DNA of 64,000 bases from assembly GCA_028554795.2 (NCBI GenBank), contig CM068830.1:48746227-48810226 (forward strand), written 5' to 3'. The stretch is from Sinohyriopsis cumingii. Taxonomy: Eukaryota; Mollusca; Bivalvia; Unionida; Unionidae. Made by a program: the position numbers and the translations under genes. Positions 1 to 11,799 of this stretch are shown piece after piece; within the stretch, counting starts at the first letter, position 1, and each line of letters opens with the position of its first letter. The notes under the pieces were generated by a model, which saw only the letters and a program-made list of their open reading frames with translations, ran no database searches and was not told the DNA's origin.

Positions 1-299
1 TATAACAGAATTAAGTCATCTTTTACATGATACATATTTATATTTTTATATATAAGCGATCACAAAAGAGATACTAACTAAATTAAAGTAATAACATAGT
101 AATATTTATAAGGACGAAATTAAGTCTGTATATAATCTAATGAATGACGACAGTATAGTGATTAAAAAGGATAAGTCAAACACTATTATTATTGTGAAAC
201 AAGATTATCATGTTAAAGAAGTTGAATGCAGTTAGAAGTTAAATAAAATATTTCAACATGCATTAATGAGATCGCTAAAAATAATAATTCCATATGTGA

Positions 300-1190
300 G
301 GAATTTGATACTTTCCCTCTTAACATACGTACACATCAATTCTACATATTACCCAAAACTCGTACAAATCCTGACCATAATTTACCTTTAAATTTTCCAG
401 GACGACCCATTATATCAGGTTGTAATTCATATTCTGAAAACCTATCCAAATTTATTGATAGTGTTTTACAACCTTTAATGAAATCACTTCCTTCATACAT
501 TAAAGATACAACTACTTTCATTAAAAGTTGAAGTCTATTTCACATCTATCTGATAATTTCAATCCTGGTATCATTAGATGTAACATCACTATATACCAAC
601 ATTCCACATGCAGATGGTATTGAAGCATGCAAATATTTTCTTGATAACAATCCTAATAATAGCACACTATCTAGCGAAGATATTTGTAAAATAATAAAAA
701 TTTATCTTGGAAAATAATTATTTTCAATTTAATAAATAAATACGAATTACATACAGATAATGGGTATTAATATGGCTCCTATATACTCTTCCCTTGCATG
801 GGTGAATTAGAAAAGGATTTTATTCAAAACGAAAAGTTTAATCCATCTGTTTGGTTCAGATTTTTAGATGACATTTATGATCTGGAAGCATTCAACTAAA
901 GAACTGAAAAAAAATTATTGATCGCCTAAATCATTTTTACCCGTTGTTTAAATTTACTTATACTGCATCTAGTACTCATGTTTCATTTTTAGATGTAAAT
1001 GTAATAAAAAATAGTGATAATACTATCTCTACAAATATTATTAAAATAAGCGAAAACCAACATATTTTTTTACAATATTATTAAAATGCATCTAATGATT
1101 TGAAGAGCAAAAGGGACAGATAACACATATTTTTTGTTAAGTACAGAAGCGGAGTTGATCAAATGGAAAAGTTGAAAAATTGCAAATTTG
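300..1190 (+). mobile_element. Decayed Penelope-like element, reverse transcriptase region
   Basis: Translated pieces give FYILPKTRTNPDHNLPLN, then GRPIISGCNSYSENLSKFID, and after a frame change SLDVTSLYTNIPHADGIEAC. These are typical of Penelope-like reverse transcriptases. An RFLDDIY string near 858-878 stands where the catalytic Asp pair is expected, and VSFLDVNV follows near 985-1010, as in this family. Many frameshifts and stops break the frame. A GIY-YIG endonuclease was not recognised downstream. Boundaries are approximate. Confidence 0.8.
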
Positions 1191-1645
1191 ATAAATTGTA
1201 TATCCATGGGACGAGTTCTCTGCTATTCAGTTACGTCTTGGTTTTGGGAAAGGGAATAAACTGAACTCCTCCATTTTGACAATCTGGATAACAACTATCA
1301 GAATTGCAAAGCCCCCATTGACACCTCTTCATTGTGAATCGAAAAATTGCCAAACCGTTGCGAAATTTGTAAATATATACAATAGCCAAGTCGATATCGA
1401 CAGAAGCAGCTTGTTGGAGGAAAATGGCGGATGTAAACAGTGCCTGGAGGTGTGTATAATAGCGCTCTCTGATTGGTCTATCGAGCAGAATGATTGACAA
1501 CTGGCAATAGGTCAATTGAATGTCACCAGTATGATGTAATTGAAGGTCTGGATTGGCATAGTTGCTTAATTACAAAAGCAAAGATGAATGTGTTATCCAA
1601 GCAAATTATAAATATTTAGCTTTTAAAGAATTCAAGATTAGCAGT

Positions 1646-1707
1646 AGTAATAATAGTTATTATTATTATTATTATTATTGTTGTTGTTATTATTATTACT
1701 ATTATTT
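1646..1707. repeat. (TTA)n microsatellite
   Basis: A run of TTA/ATT triplets with an embedded TTG block. Similar ATT tails end the CR1/L2-like LINEs of this window, but no LINE sequence was recognised beside this one. Confidence 0.85.
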
Positions 1708-1709
1708 CA

Positions 1710-3440
1710 AGATTTAAAAAATCAGTACATTTGTGCATTCTGTCCTAATATAACATAAACCTATTGGAACCAGACTGATGGAGAGTATAGGCTAAATGTA
1801 GAATAATTGATAATGTGCTTTAAGTAATAAAGGGAGTTGCATTTTTATTTGCAGAAAAAATACAATGCATTATAAATGATTGTTCTTGGGATTCAAACTA
1901 ACTGTTGGTGTTTTTCCTGTAGTTGTGGTATTTGTTTATCCTGAATCATCAAAATAAATTTACTTGCATAATGTTTAAACTTATTCTGTTTGCTAACATA
2001 TATTTTCTTTTTAGTGTAATATTATACATTGCTAAAGCCTGATACTTATTAAAATAAAGAGCAAGTGCTGTGTTTTTCATTTTTCTTTCTCACCTAAAAG
2101 TGTGCGTCTCCCAAGTTCATGCCAGGGACTCTCAGAAATAAGTTGGGGACTCCTGAGTTACATGAGTGAAGAATCCAGGACTGCATCCTGAAACTATGTT
2201 GAGAGCCCTGGAAGAGCATTATATACATTCTCCACAGAAATGCAACCAGCAAAACCAATGTTGAAGTGCATGGACATTTTTGGATGGCATTCACCTAAAG
2301 GTGTGATCTGCTACAAACCAGACTGAATATCACACATTGTGATGTGACATTGAAAGTTGAACACATTGACAAAAAGTTATTACTTCCGTTATTTGTGATG
2401 GTTAGACCCAGCATCCTCTTTTCTTGACACCATTGTACAAGTCCATAGCGATCAGTGCTTTTTGTCCGGATGTATTTCATGACATTTAAAGGTCACCGGC
2501 CATACTTCTGCATTTTTCTTTTTACATCAGATTTGCATTACATATTAAAAGTAGTTATACTCGCACAAAAAGAACAAAAAAAATTATCAAGCATAAAGAA
2601 GAAATAATAATTTCATTACTCGAAATAGAAGTATAAAATGCATTTACTTCCTCTTAGTTACAATTTCCCACCTATAGAGAACGCCAACCGGAAATGGCGT
2701 ACATTTATCCATACAAGACAAAGTACATGCTTCTTGCTGTTGAAAATAAAACACTGTAAACTATGGATAGGGAATATTTAGATGAAACTAATGAAAACTA
2801 ATTTACTTTTCATCCTTATATCAGTTTGCGTGCACGTCGCACTAGATTGTGTTGCTTTAAAAACTGTTACATAATTTCAATTTATTTTGAAAATTCCTGT
2901 TAATACAGGTAAAATGGAATCAACGCTGGTTTCCCTATGTTGGTAGACTTTATTATATAAAAAAAGAAATCGCCACACTTAATGAATCCAAAGGAACCAA
3001 ACCTGACTTCTTTTGTCGGCCGACTTCATAAGAAAAAATTGGCACACATAAAAGATACCAAAGTCATTGTCCGAGTTGGTTTGCTTTGTAATAAAATAAC
3101 CTATGTATTTGATATCCTGTCGGTAAGTCTAACTCTTTACCTATATGCTGACGCATATATGCGACCATAAAAATATTCCGAGACGCATATACAAGCTGCT
3201 AATAATACTCTCTGTCCCAGCTGGCTCATACATGCATTTCCGGCCAAGGGTTGGGAAACCCCAGATATGCATATGCACGTTTTATATTAAAGCTTTGTAT
3301 TGGATGAAATTACAAACATCCGTTCTTTTTTAAAATATTTAGCCAATGAAATAGTCCTTACATAAAATTATGAACATATTCTGTTAGTAGTTTTACAGCA
3401 TATAAGCGGGATATTCTACTGAAAATGAGGTCAAATGAGG
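1710..3440. other. No recognised gene; AT-rich sequence
   Basis: Only short open frames occur and none resembles a known protein. The block at about 2094-2480 is less AT-rich and has splice-like borders on the minus strand (see the rejected list). Confidence 0.5.
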
Positions 3441-3462
3441 TCAGTGGTGACAGTAAAGCAAA

Positions 3463-3837
3463 ATGTCAACATTCATGTATTCCGACAATGATTCTGTTGG
3501 AAGTTTTGAAGGATTTGAAAGTGATGATATTGATTTTAATCAGATTCAAGATGAAGGGTTGGACATTAGTATAAGTCCTGTTTCGACACCTGACATTTCT
3601 GATTTATCTGAATCCGAGGATGAAATGCAAGACAGTCAAATCTGGTCAGTACACGTGAGACCGGTAAATGTGGACAAATTTACAGCAGTTTCAGGGTCAA
3701 CATTTATTTTAGAAGAAAATGTAAGGGAGATATATTTCTTTTTACGTGCTTCAGGCAGTATCATAAAAAATTACCAAATCTGCAATAAAATATTGGACAC
3801 ATTGTTGTGCAAAATAGTGGTGAGAAAAGTAATCTAA
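3463..3837 (+). pseudogene. piggyBac-like transposase, N-terminal fragment
   Basis: An open frame of 124 codons starts at a good ATG (GCAAAATGT). It opens with an acidic stretch (FEGFESDDIDFNQIQDEG, then SDLSESEDEMQDSQIWSV) followed by VDKFTAVSGSTF and VREIYFFL. An acidic leader, then W, then F....G and a hydrophobic FF segment is how piggyBac-family transposases and PGBD proteins begin. The DDD catalytic core is absent, so the piece is a truncated remnant. The assignment rests on this general pattern and is moderate. Confidence 0.5.
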
Positions 3838-3849
3838 TATAATGCCAGG

Positions 3850-5687
3850 TTTAATTTCCCAGCGCAAGCTCCCTTATATTTAGAAAATTTCTTCCTGTTT
3901 TGATGGTTTGGCAATCCTTAAACTGAGACTTTGAATTGGTTGTAATAGTATAATGTACTGGTAGTACATAGTAAGTCGTCTGATAACAGACGAAATCCCT
4001 GTAGAAATAATGGCTTCTTATACTATCTACTTATATGTGAGGAAATTATTTATCTAAGTATATAAACAACATAAAATCTGAATGAGAAAAATAGAGGATT
4101 TATTTTAGTCTTAACATGTCAGTAAACAGTTCAATATAGTAGAATTCACATATTCTCTTCCTAGTCAATAAATAAATTAGTATAACAGAACGCACATATA
4201 CTTATAACCAGCAGTCTCAACAATTAGTATTAAATAATAATGTTGATCAAATATAATTTACTATAATAATTTTATAATATTCATAGGGGTAACATTAAAT
4301 ACCCAATACAAACGGATTCAAATAAAAGAATTAACAGGCGAAATGGGTGACCATTTCTTTTACGATAAAAATATAAAGTCATACAAATGTACTGAAATAG
4401 CATTATGGAGGTCCTATATCCCTACATAAGAGTACTCAACACTTTATCTTTGGCTTTGATTTTCCTTAGTACATACATTTACTATTAATTTTTATATTGT
4501 AGAAATGAATGTATATTTTCTAATATGATTATTTCTACTTAATTTCTACTTAGAGAATGATAACATTCACTTTTGGAAGCCGATTATATATTGCATTTGC
4601 ATACAAACCCGATGTCAATTGAAGGAAACTGACTGGTTTGCGCAACACCCGTATTTATAACCTTCGGTTGCACTACAGTGTAACACTCCGCCAAAATAGT
4701 ACATATTGTTAACAAGTATTTAAGACTCAATAAATATTAAATATTGTTAAATTATTGAGATACAAAACAAACATTAAATGCTAATTATATTATTATAATC
4801 TTAATCACAAACGTTTGATCAGACACTAAAATCCTTGTGTCACATGTATAAACAGTAAACATTGGCCTCCAGACAAGTTGGTGGTGCTGGAAAATTAGAA
4901 CATGCACCATCCTTATGCGTTATCCTTGCAGGAGAAGGTAAGTGCATTTTTTTCTTGTTGAGCATAACTTATTCTACGTAAAAACTAGTTATATCAACCG
5001 TTTATTGGTGTTCAATAATGATTGCATACACCACGTAGTGGAAATCAGAGGTGCCTCCAATTCGTATATTGCCTCCAAAACAAAGATGGTGGATATCGTG
5101 AAATACATTTAACATTGTACATAATATGAATGATATAGAACATTCTTTGGCAAAACATCTTACTTAAAATAGTCTTAAACTACCCATCTGGACATGAAAC
5201 TAGTATATCTGTATTCATGTAAAATTCATAATAATATATTATAAACACATATATTGAGGTATATTTTTTATTATTATAAATATGTAAATATACACATTGA
5301 TTCCTGTGGATTATATGTACTTGTTGGTGAAAATGAGTGGCACACAACATTGGTAAGTGTTTAAAATTTTATTTTTCATTAAATTACAAAGTTTGCATGG
5401 GACAAGATTGATATAGAAAATGTAGACAGCATGTGCACCAACTCAAGAAGCTTGCACTCAGGGAGCCATTATGATGCTGTGAGATTCAGCCTACAAACAG
5501 CTGCTAGAAGGCAGGCTGTTTATCAAGATTAGTAGGTAGGGCAGTAAGTACTTGCAGAAGGTAAAGAGTTAAACAATGAGTTTATTGCTCCCTACCAGTT
5601 GTGTTTATCACCCTGGCTTCTATTTGTTTGCCATATGTAATCATAATTGATGTTTGCTGGGCAAATAGTATACACAACAATAACTTG
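3850..5687. other. No recognised gene; AT-rich sequence
   Basis: Very AT-rich DNA with no long open frame and no recognisable repeat. Confidence 0.5.
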
Positions 5688-5698
5688 CTTTAGTAATA

Positions 5699-5939
5699 GG
5701 GACCCTGAGTGGTCTAAAGCTTTGTTCGTTACGGATCACTGCCATCTCACCTCTGTCTGCGGCGGTTCGAGTCTAAGATTCAGCCAATGTGGGTATGTGA
5801 GAAAGCTTGCCAGTAGCTTCTCGTGGGTCAGTGGTTCTTTCTGGAGTTTTCCTGGGTTCTTCCTCCACCATTAATACTGGCCGCCATATATAGCCTATTT
5901 TGTGCTGAAAAATGGCGTTAAATCCAACAACAACAACAA
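5699..5939 (+). mobile_element. SINE-1, copy 1 (tRNA-derived)
   Basis: The head GACCCTGAGTGGTCTAAAGC and the B-box-like GCGGTTCGAGTCT mark a tRNA-type pol III promoter. The shared body (GCTTGCCAGTAGCTTCT, TACTGGCCGCCAT) and the CAA-repeat tail match the other five copies. It is flanked by an 11-bp duplication with one mismatch, CTTTAGTAATA (5688-5698) and CTTTAATAATA (5940-5950). Confidence 0.88.
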
Positions 5940-5950
5940 CTTTAATAATA

Positions 5951-7875
5951 CTTTTGTAACCCATGCTAGCAAAAAGATGATCATTTGCACTCACAGTGAA
6001 TGTATTTTAAAATAATGATTTTTATTTGCGAGATACCGTTTTATATTTAACCTGGATACTATACAGTCTGGTTCAGTTTGCATCCTGTAAACTTATCATG
6101 CGTGAATGGCAGGTGCCTTCAAGCAATCTGGTAATTTCGTCTCATTTGTGATTTTGTTATTTGACATGCATACGCAAACCAGCATCCGCTACATATACGA
6201 AATTTGTAGATATATATATTTTTAAAAATAATTTTCGCATGATGAAAAAAGAAGGAATATATAACAATACAAGGTTAATTTCTTTCATTTAATTTTCAAA
6301 TAAGTGTATTTTTTTGAATTTCTTTTGTACCGTGGGGGGGGGGGCACAAATTCAACATAAAATTATTTCCTTTCTAATTTGTACGGAATAATGGAGCAAA
6401 TATGATTGAAGATATTGACTAGTAATGACAAGCTTTCAATTTATGCGTGCACACATTAAGACAACTTGAGAAATAAAAACAATAAAATTAACTGGTAAGA
6501 GCTTCATATTGCAGCAACTAAACACTGACAAAATGTTCAACATTATTCTCTCTCTCTCTCTCATCGAGTGTGTATTGTATACAGCAGTGTTACAACCTGA
6601 GACCTAAAATTAAGTATATTTGTTTTGTTATAATATCTCATGTACTCTACCCTTAGCAAAATATATACGTATTCTGTATAATATTATCTGTTAAGTATTA
6701 TTGTTTTATAAATGATTATTGATAATTTGACTGGAAGACTTCAATTGAGAATGTCGTTGTGCAGATGCATATATTTTTTAGCATAAAATAATATATATAA
6801 ATATTTTAATTAGAATGAGCAAGATATGTCAGTTTGTGTTTTCTCTCATAAATATTTACGTTACGAAGTATGATTATTTCCTTTGAAAGAATATTAAGAT
6901 AGGTTTTAGGAAAAAAATTAATTTAAACAAACTATCTTACGTAGTATCTACTTGTGTTTTTGAAGAAAAAGAACATGTACAAACTATTGTTAAGTTCGGA
7001 TGAATTGTCTTTCGAGTTGGTCTGAATTCACTATATTCTGGCATACATGATACAACTTTCCTATCCCTCCCTTATTCAATCCCACATATTAAATCCATTC
7101 TTTTTCTGGTAAACATGGTCTTTCAGAAAAAGAAAGAACCATTTTTCACATCATCTCTCTTTTGGTTACGTTCATATGCAACACAGTGCACCATATTTGC
7201 TGTACAAAAGCATGATTGTACCCTATATCACATAGACATTTAAACACTTGAATGGCTAGGTTGAATAGAAGGGACAAATGTTCGTCATATCTGGTTTTAG
7301 CATGCAGAAACTACCGATTGTTTATGGAGATTGCCAAATAATTTTTTCATTTAAAAAAGCAGAGTTTTAAGTCTAATTAAATATTTTTATGGTGTGCATA
7401 CATAACAAATGCATTTTGTTTATAACATATTAATATCCCACGTTTGTACAATATGGGTGGCCAGTGACCTTTACGGTGTAAAACATGAAAAATGAATAAA
7501 TTTTGGTTAAACTGTTTTTGTATTACATTTTAGTACAATTCATATCTAATTTAAGATGAGTAAGCGTACCTACATGACCATGTTGGCATACACCTCAGAG
7601 CTCTTTGTTTTCAAAGTATTTGGTTACAGGTAAAACTTTACGAAAAATTTCAAACTTCCAAAGATATACAGGAGAGCACATGGACCAGTGTCATCATTGT
7701 TAAATATGAATCACCTCAACAATATTTTTAAGTGGTGATTTTAAAAGTACATATGAATGCTCTGTAATTAATTGCTTTTTAATGATATTTTAGAAACTAA
7801 AATGAATAGATTCTTTGTTCTGCTGACAGTTTATTAAATATTTGTCACATGTGGCAATTACCTTGACTTGTTCAC
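5951..7875. other. No recognised gene; AT-rich sequence
   Basis: Apart from the CT run at 6548-6565 and a G homopolymer near 6335-6344, nothing was recognised. Confidence 0.5.
6548..6565. repeat. (CT)n microsatellite
   Basis: Short CT dinucleotide run in otherwise unrecognised AT-rich sequence spanning 5951-7875. Confidence 0.8.
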
Positions 7876-7876
7876 A

Positions 7877-8100
7877 CTGCTTTGGTGGCCTAGTTGTTAG
7901 AGCATCTGCCTCGGATGCAGGAGGTCATGGGTTCGATCCCCAGCCGAATCATACCAAAGACTTACAAAAATGGTACTAACAGCTGCCTCACTTGATGCTC
8001 AGCATTAAGAGGTTAGTGTTAGTGATCGAATGTCGTATGGCTAAAATACATGCCAAACCACATTGAAAACACTCTTCGCTCAGTCATATAAATGAAACTG
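7877..8100 (+). mobile_element. SINE-2, copy 1 (tRNA-derived)
   Basis: The head TGGTGGCCTAGTTGTTAGAG (A box) and GGTTCGATCCC at 7930-7940 (B box) give a tRNA-like promoter. The body with ATACCAAAGA, AAAATGGTACTAACAGCTGC and CAGCATTAAGAGGTTAGTGT matches the copy at 13389. After that point the two copies diverge and no AC tail is present, so this copy is a shorter or decayed variant. Confidence 0.85.
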
Positions 8101-8109
8101 ACATTTTAA

Positions 8110-9585
8110 GGTCTTTAGCACAGTACATGTAATTTATTTTGATGATTTAGGATAAATAAAATCAAGAGTGTAGCTGTTACTGAACAGTTTGTCTTCTATA
8201 AATGTTTCTCTAGTGCTGAAGAAAGGAAAATACTTGATTACCTTATTCAGGTAAATGCAGGGATTATACATTTAAAAATCCTTTGAAGAATGGCTTGTTT
8301 ACGATCAATTGACAAGTGACTTATTTACAATCAGTGTCACACAGACCTAATATGGTCAGTTTAATTTAATAAAATTTGAAAGCTTTGTCATATATACTGA
8401 AAATATTAACAAGGGGCTGACTTTTTGACTGACTGTAAAATGCCCATATTTTACATTAAAAGTTTCTGCAGTGCCATAAGAAACTCATATTCATACTTGC
8501 AGTGTAAATTGCAAATATAAACTGTACCTGAATAGGCATTGTGACATCTATAAAGAGTATAATGTAACATCTTGCAGGGCCAGGTACCAAGGAATTAGTT
8601 CCCTACATCAACTAGGTTTGGGAGCAGACCATCGAGTTTAAGTAGTAAAGACGGATTCCTAACAAGAAAGATATAAAAGAACATTGAAATGATCCCAATA
8701 TCAGTATATGCTGATCACAGTGGCTTGTATGAATACGCAACATAAACACTTGCAGACTTTATTGTTACCGAAGGTAAACTTGACCACAGAAAAGCTAAAT
8801 GATTCAAAGTCAGCTGGCCCATATACATCTTAGCTGTATGCAGTCGACATAGATGCCTTACTGACTTCTAAGAAAATAAAAAAGTGATTGTTATATTTTA
8901 AGCAGTTATTTATTTTCGATATGCATAATATGAAGCTTGAATGTGGAAATATATTTGACTTAACTTTTCAGGGAAAGAAAATTGGGGACATGGATGGGGG
9001 TGGGGGTGGTAATGGCATGCAGATCTGATGTTGATTGATAGGAAGAGTCTTAAATTCATGATAATATTCTATACTCTGTACGTCATCACCTTTCTGTATA
9101 GGTTGTCTTTCAAGAATGTCTATATGACAGTATAAATGAATAAATGATGATGTTGTGAGCAGTGTAACTATTTAGAATTTTGATATTATGATTATCTTGT
9201 CACTTGGAGGTTGAATTTCAGGTGATTTTGCAGGTTTGAAGGTATTCCAATGTAAACTAATTCAGTGTTGCATAGTTTACATTTTGCATTGTTTGTTTCT
9301 ATTTCAGTATCATTTTCCGTCAGAACATTTTTGAATATTCAGTTACTCATTTCAATTGTATGAAATTGTTATGATCAACCTTAAATATAGTTTCAGCATA
9401 CCCCTTTGGGATTTGTATAGACCTAAATGCAATGAACCAGTCTGTTATTTCTTTATGGAGGAATATTTTGTGCTGTGACAGGCTGTCTTTTCCTGTGTAT
9501 TTTGAATGATAAAAGTACATCATTTAACTTAAATAATAAATCAGTGTTTCCCTTTACCCTCATTTGTGCTTCAGAGACCCTACCT
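8110..9585. other. No recognised gene
   Basis: No coding potential or repeat was recognised, apart from a G-rich stretch near 8995-9008. Confidence 0.5.
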
Positions 9586-9587
9586 TT

Positions 9588-9690
9588 TTTGTTTGACCCC
9601 CAGTTTTGATACCAATTTTTTTTTTTTAAACTTTTTTTCTGGCACCAAAGGGATTTTTGACTCTCAGTCTAACACCCCTAGGGAATACAC
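9588..9690. repeat. Dispersed repeat R1, copy 1
   Basis: Contains GACCCCCAGTTTTGATACCA, GGCACCAAAGGGATTTTTGACTC and ACACCCCTAGGGAATACACT (each quoted in part). The same strings recur at 42160-42240 and 42385-42445. It lies just upstream of the LINE unit at 9747. Its class is unknown. Confidence 0.65.
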
Positions 9691-9746
9691 TTATAAATAT
9701 GTAAATGTTAAGTTGTTTTTAATAAACGGTCATTTCGTTCTTTGTT

Positions 9747-11763
9747 TTGAGCATTTTTACTATCAGTTGCATTATGTACTGCAGATTACAGGTCTAAATA
9801 AACTTGATTGTTGCTGTCAGGATGAGGAAGGAGTTTTCTCCTCTCCCAAATGAGGTCACCCTAAAATACATGTAGATGTACAGTGTGTACCTCCATGTAA
9901 AAGCTGTCTTGTTATCTTCTTCAGATGACTCAGTCCTGTCTTGTGAAGTGATCTGCAGACCTAATCTATACATTTCAATAAAGTTTGATTGTTCTATATA
10001 ACTTGAACTGGACCTTTAAAGATCTGATTGAATACATTTGTTGTGTTAAATTTCTCATTTATTGCTGATTGTAAATGACTCTTACATATAAAATTGTTGT
10101 TTTGGTTATTTCTGCATTGTACTGGTTTTCCCCGTTTGCTATTATGATGTGGAATAGAATGAGAACTTGTGACTTTCCTGGTGAAGAGTACAGGTACTTC
10201 ATAAAATGTATTCAAGTATTTATTGAGTAAACACCAGACCATAACGATTTAAAGAACTACCGCCCAGTTTCTAAATCTCCCATTCATATCAAAAATCTTA
10301 GAAAAGGTTGTTTTATCCCAGCTTTATCTCATCTAAATTCAAAGTCTTTTTAGCAATGTACAATCTGCATATCACCCTTGCCACAGTACTGAAACTAGTC
10401 TTCTAAAAGTAGTTAATGACATTCTCTCTGCCTTGGATAGCGGAAAGATTACAGTCCTCCCCCTCCTTGATTTGTCTGCAGCATTTGACACAATAGACCA
10501 TGATATATTACTTCACCGTCTCCAGCATGTATGTGGCATTCATGATACAGCCTTACTGCGGTTCAAGTCCTACTTGGTCAACAGGACAAATTGTATGCGC
10601 AAATGGAATACACTCCAGCCCAGTTGATCTTTGTTGTGGTGCTCCACAGGGGTCTGTTCTTGGACCTGTTCTCTTCATTCTGTACACACAGCCGCTCTCA
10701 AGTGTCATAGATCATCATCCAGTGTCTCACCAATTGTACGCTGATGACACCCAAATATACAAATCTAGCCACCCAACTGAAGTTGATGCTATCATCCAAG
10801 GTGTAGAGATAGATGCATTTCTGACGTGAAGTCATGGATGACATGTAACAAGCTGCAGATGAATGATGATAAAACTGAGGCCATTCTGATCACAACAAAA
10901 AGACTTTCTTATTCACATCCTTTACATCAAACAATAAATATCAGCAATGCCAACATTAAATTCACACAATCATTACGAAATCTAGGTGTTACTCTGGACA
11001 GTACTCTCACATTGCACCAACAAGTCATGAACATATGCAAGGCTGCATATCTTGAGCTGAGACGCATCAGCTCAATTCGCAAATATCTTTCAGTTGATGC
11101 CACTAAAACACTTGTTTGTTCATTAGTACTTTCAAGACTGGACTATTGTAACTCAATTCTGTCTGGTTCATCTCAGTATCTACTCCAGAAACTTCAGAAA
11201 GTTCAAAACACAGCTGCTTGGATCATACTTAGAGTACTACGATCAGAGCACACCTCCCCGCTGCTCTGTACCTTACACTGGCTATCCATTCAATCCAGAA
11301 TCAAACACAAAATTTGTTCTCTCTGCTACGTTTCACTGTCGGACTCTAGTCCAACATACCTATCCGACCTCACCCATGTGTAGACACCAGCAAGATACTT
11401 AGGCTCCTCTTCTGACGATCCTATACTCATTATTCCAACTATGAAAACAAAGTCATATGGACAGCGTTCTTTTGCATACCAGGGCCCAGCAACGTGGAAT
11501 GAATTGCCCACTGAACTTAGACACAAAGACACAGTGATCACATTCAAGAGTGCTCTCAAAACTCACTTATTTCGACTGCAAGAACAAACCTAATAATGTT
11601 TCCTACCTGAAATATTCTCAGCATGTTTTTTATTTTTTAATCTTTTTCTAATTTCATGGTGTTTGTTTTTGTAATAATATTATTATATGTGTTTTATCTT
11701 ATAGGTGTTGTCTAATGTTGTAAAGCGCTTAGAGCTTCTAAAGATTAGGCGCTATACAAAGTC

Positions 11764-11796
<33 letters not shown>
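9747..11796 (+). mobile_element. Chimeric LINE unit, copy A (unknown 5' block + CR1/L2-like LINE)
   Basis: The first ~480 bp (9747-10222) is not LINE sequence but is almost identical to 36463-36974. From about 10223 (CAGACCATAACGATTT) to the ATT-repeat tail at 11796 it is the 3' part of a CR1/L2-like LINE. Copies A and B (36463-38534) share the junction, the 5' block and an extra base in the reverse transcriptase frame (TTTCTAAATCTCCC in A, TTTCTGAATCTCCC in B, against TTTCTAATCTCCC in copy C). They therefore descend from one chimeric parent. The 3' end GCGCTATACAAAGTCCTCATT is typical of this LINE group. Confidence 0.85.
10433..11590 (+). pseudogene. CR1/L2-like reverse transcriptase, broken (copy A)
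   Basis: Pieces in different frames give LLDLSAAFDTIDHDILLHRL, then APQGSVLGPVLFILYT and QLYADDTQIY with the YADD catalytic box. LSRLDYCNSILSG follows in the C-terminal domain, and WNELPTELRH near the end. Frame changes fall near 10580 and 10820, and again after about 11380. The endonuclease and the 5' part of the reverse transcriptase are missing. Confidence 0.88.
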
Positions 11797-11799
11797 TAT

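Noticed and set aside
1231..1515. Overlapping open frames on both strands near 1231-1515
   Set aside because: Short, mutually overlapping and without recognisable motifs.
2094..2480. Minus-strand segment with splice-like borders (TTTAG|GTGAAT... and CTTTTAG|GTGAGA)
   Set aside because: No single frame is open across it, both borders read equally as donors, and no protein family was recognised. It may be an unknown repeat.
7877..7950. tRNA gene candidates with A and B boxes (also at 13393, 29670, 51120)
   Set aside because: They are heads of SINE copies: shared non-tRNA bodies, tails and target duplications, and imperfect tRNA folds.
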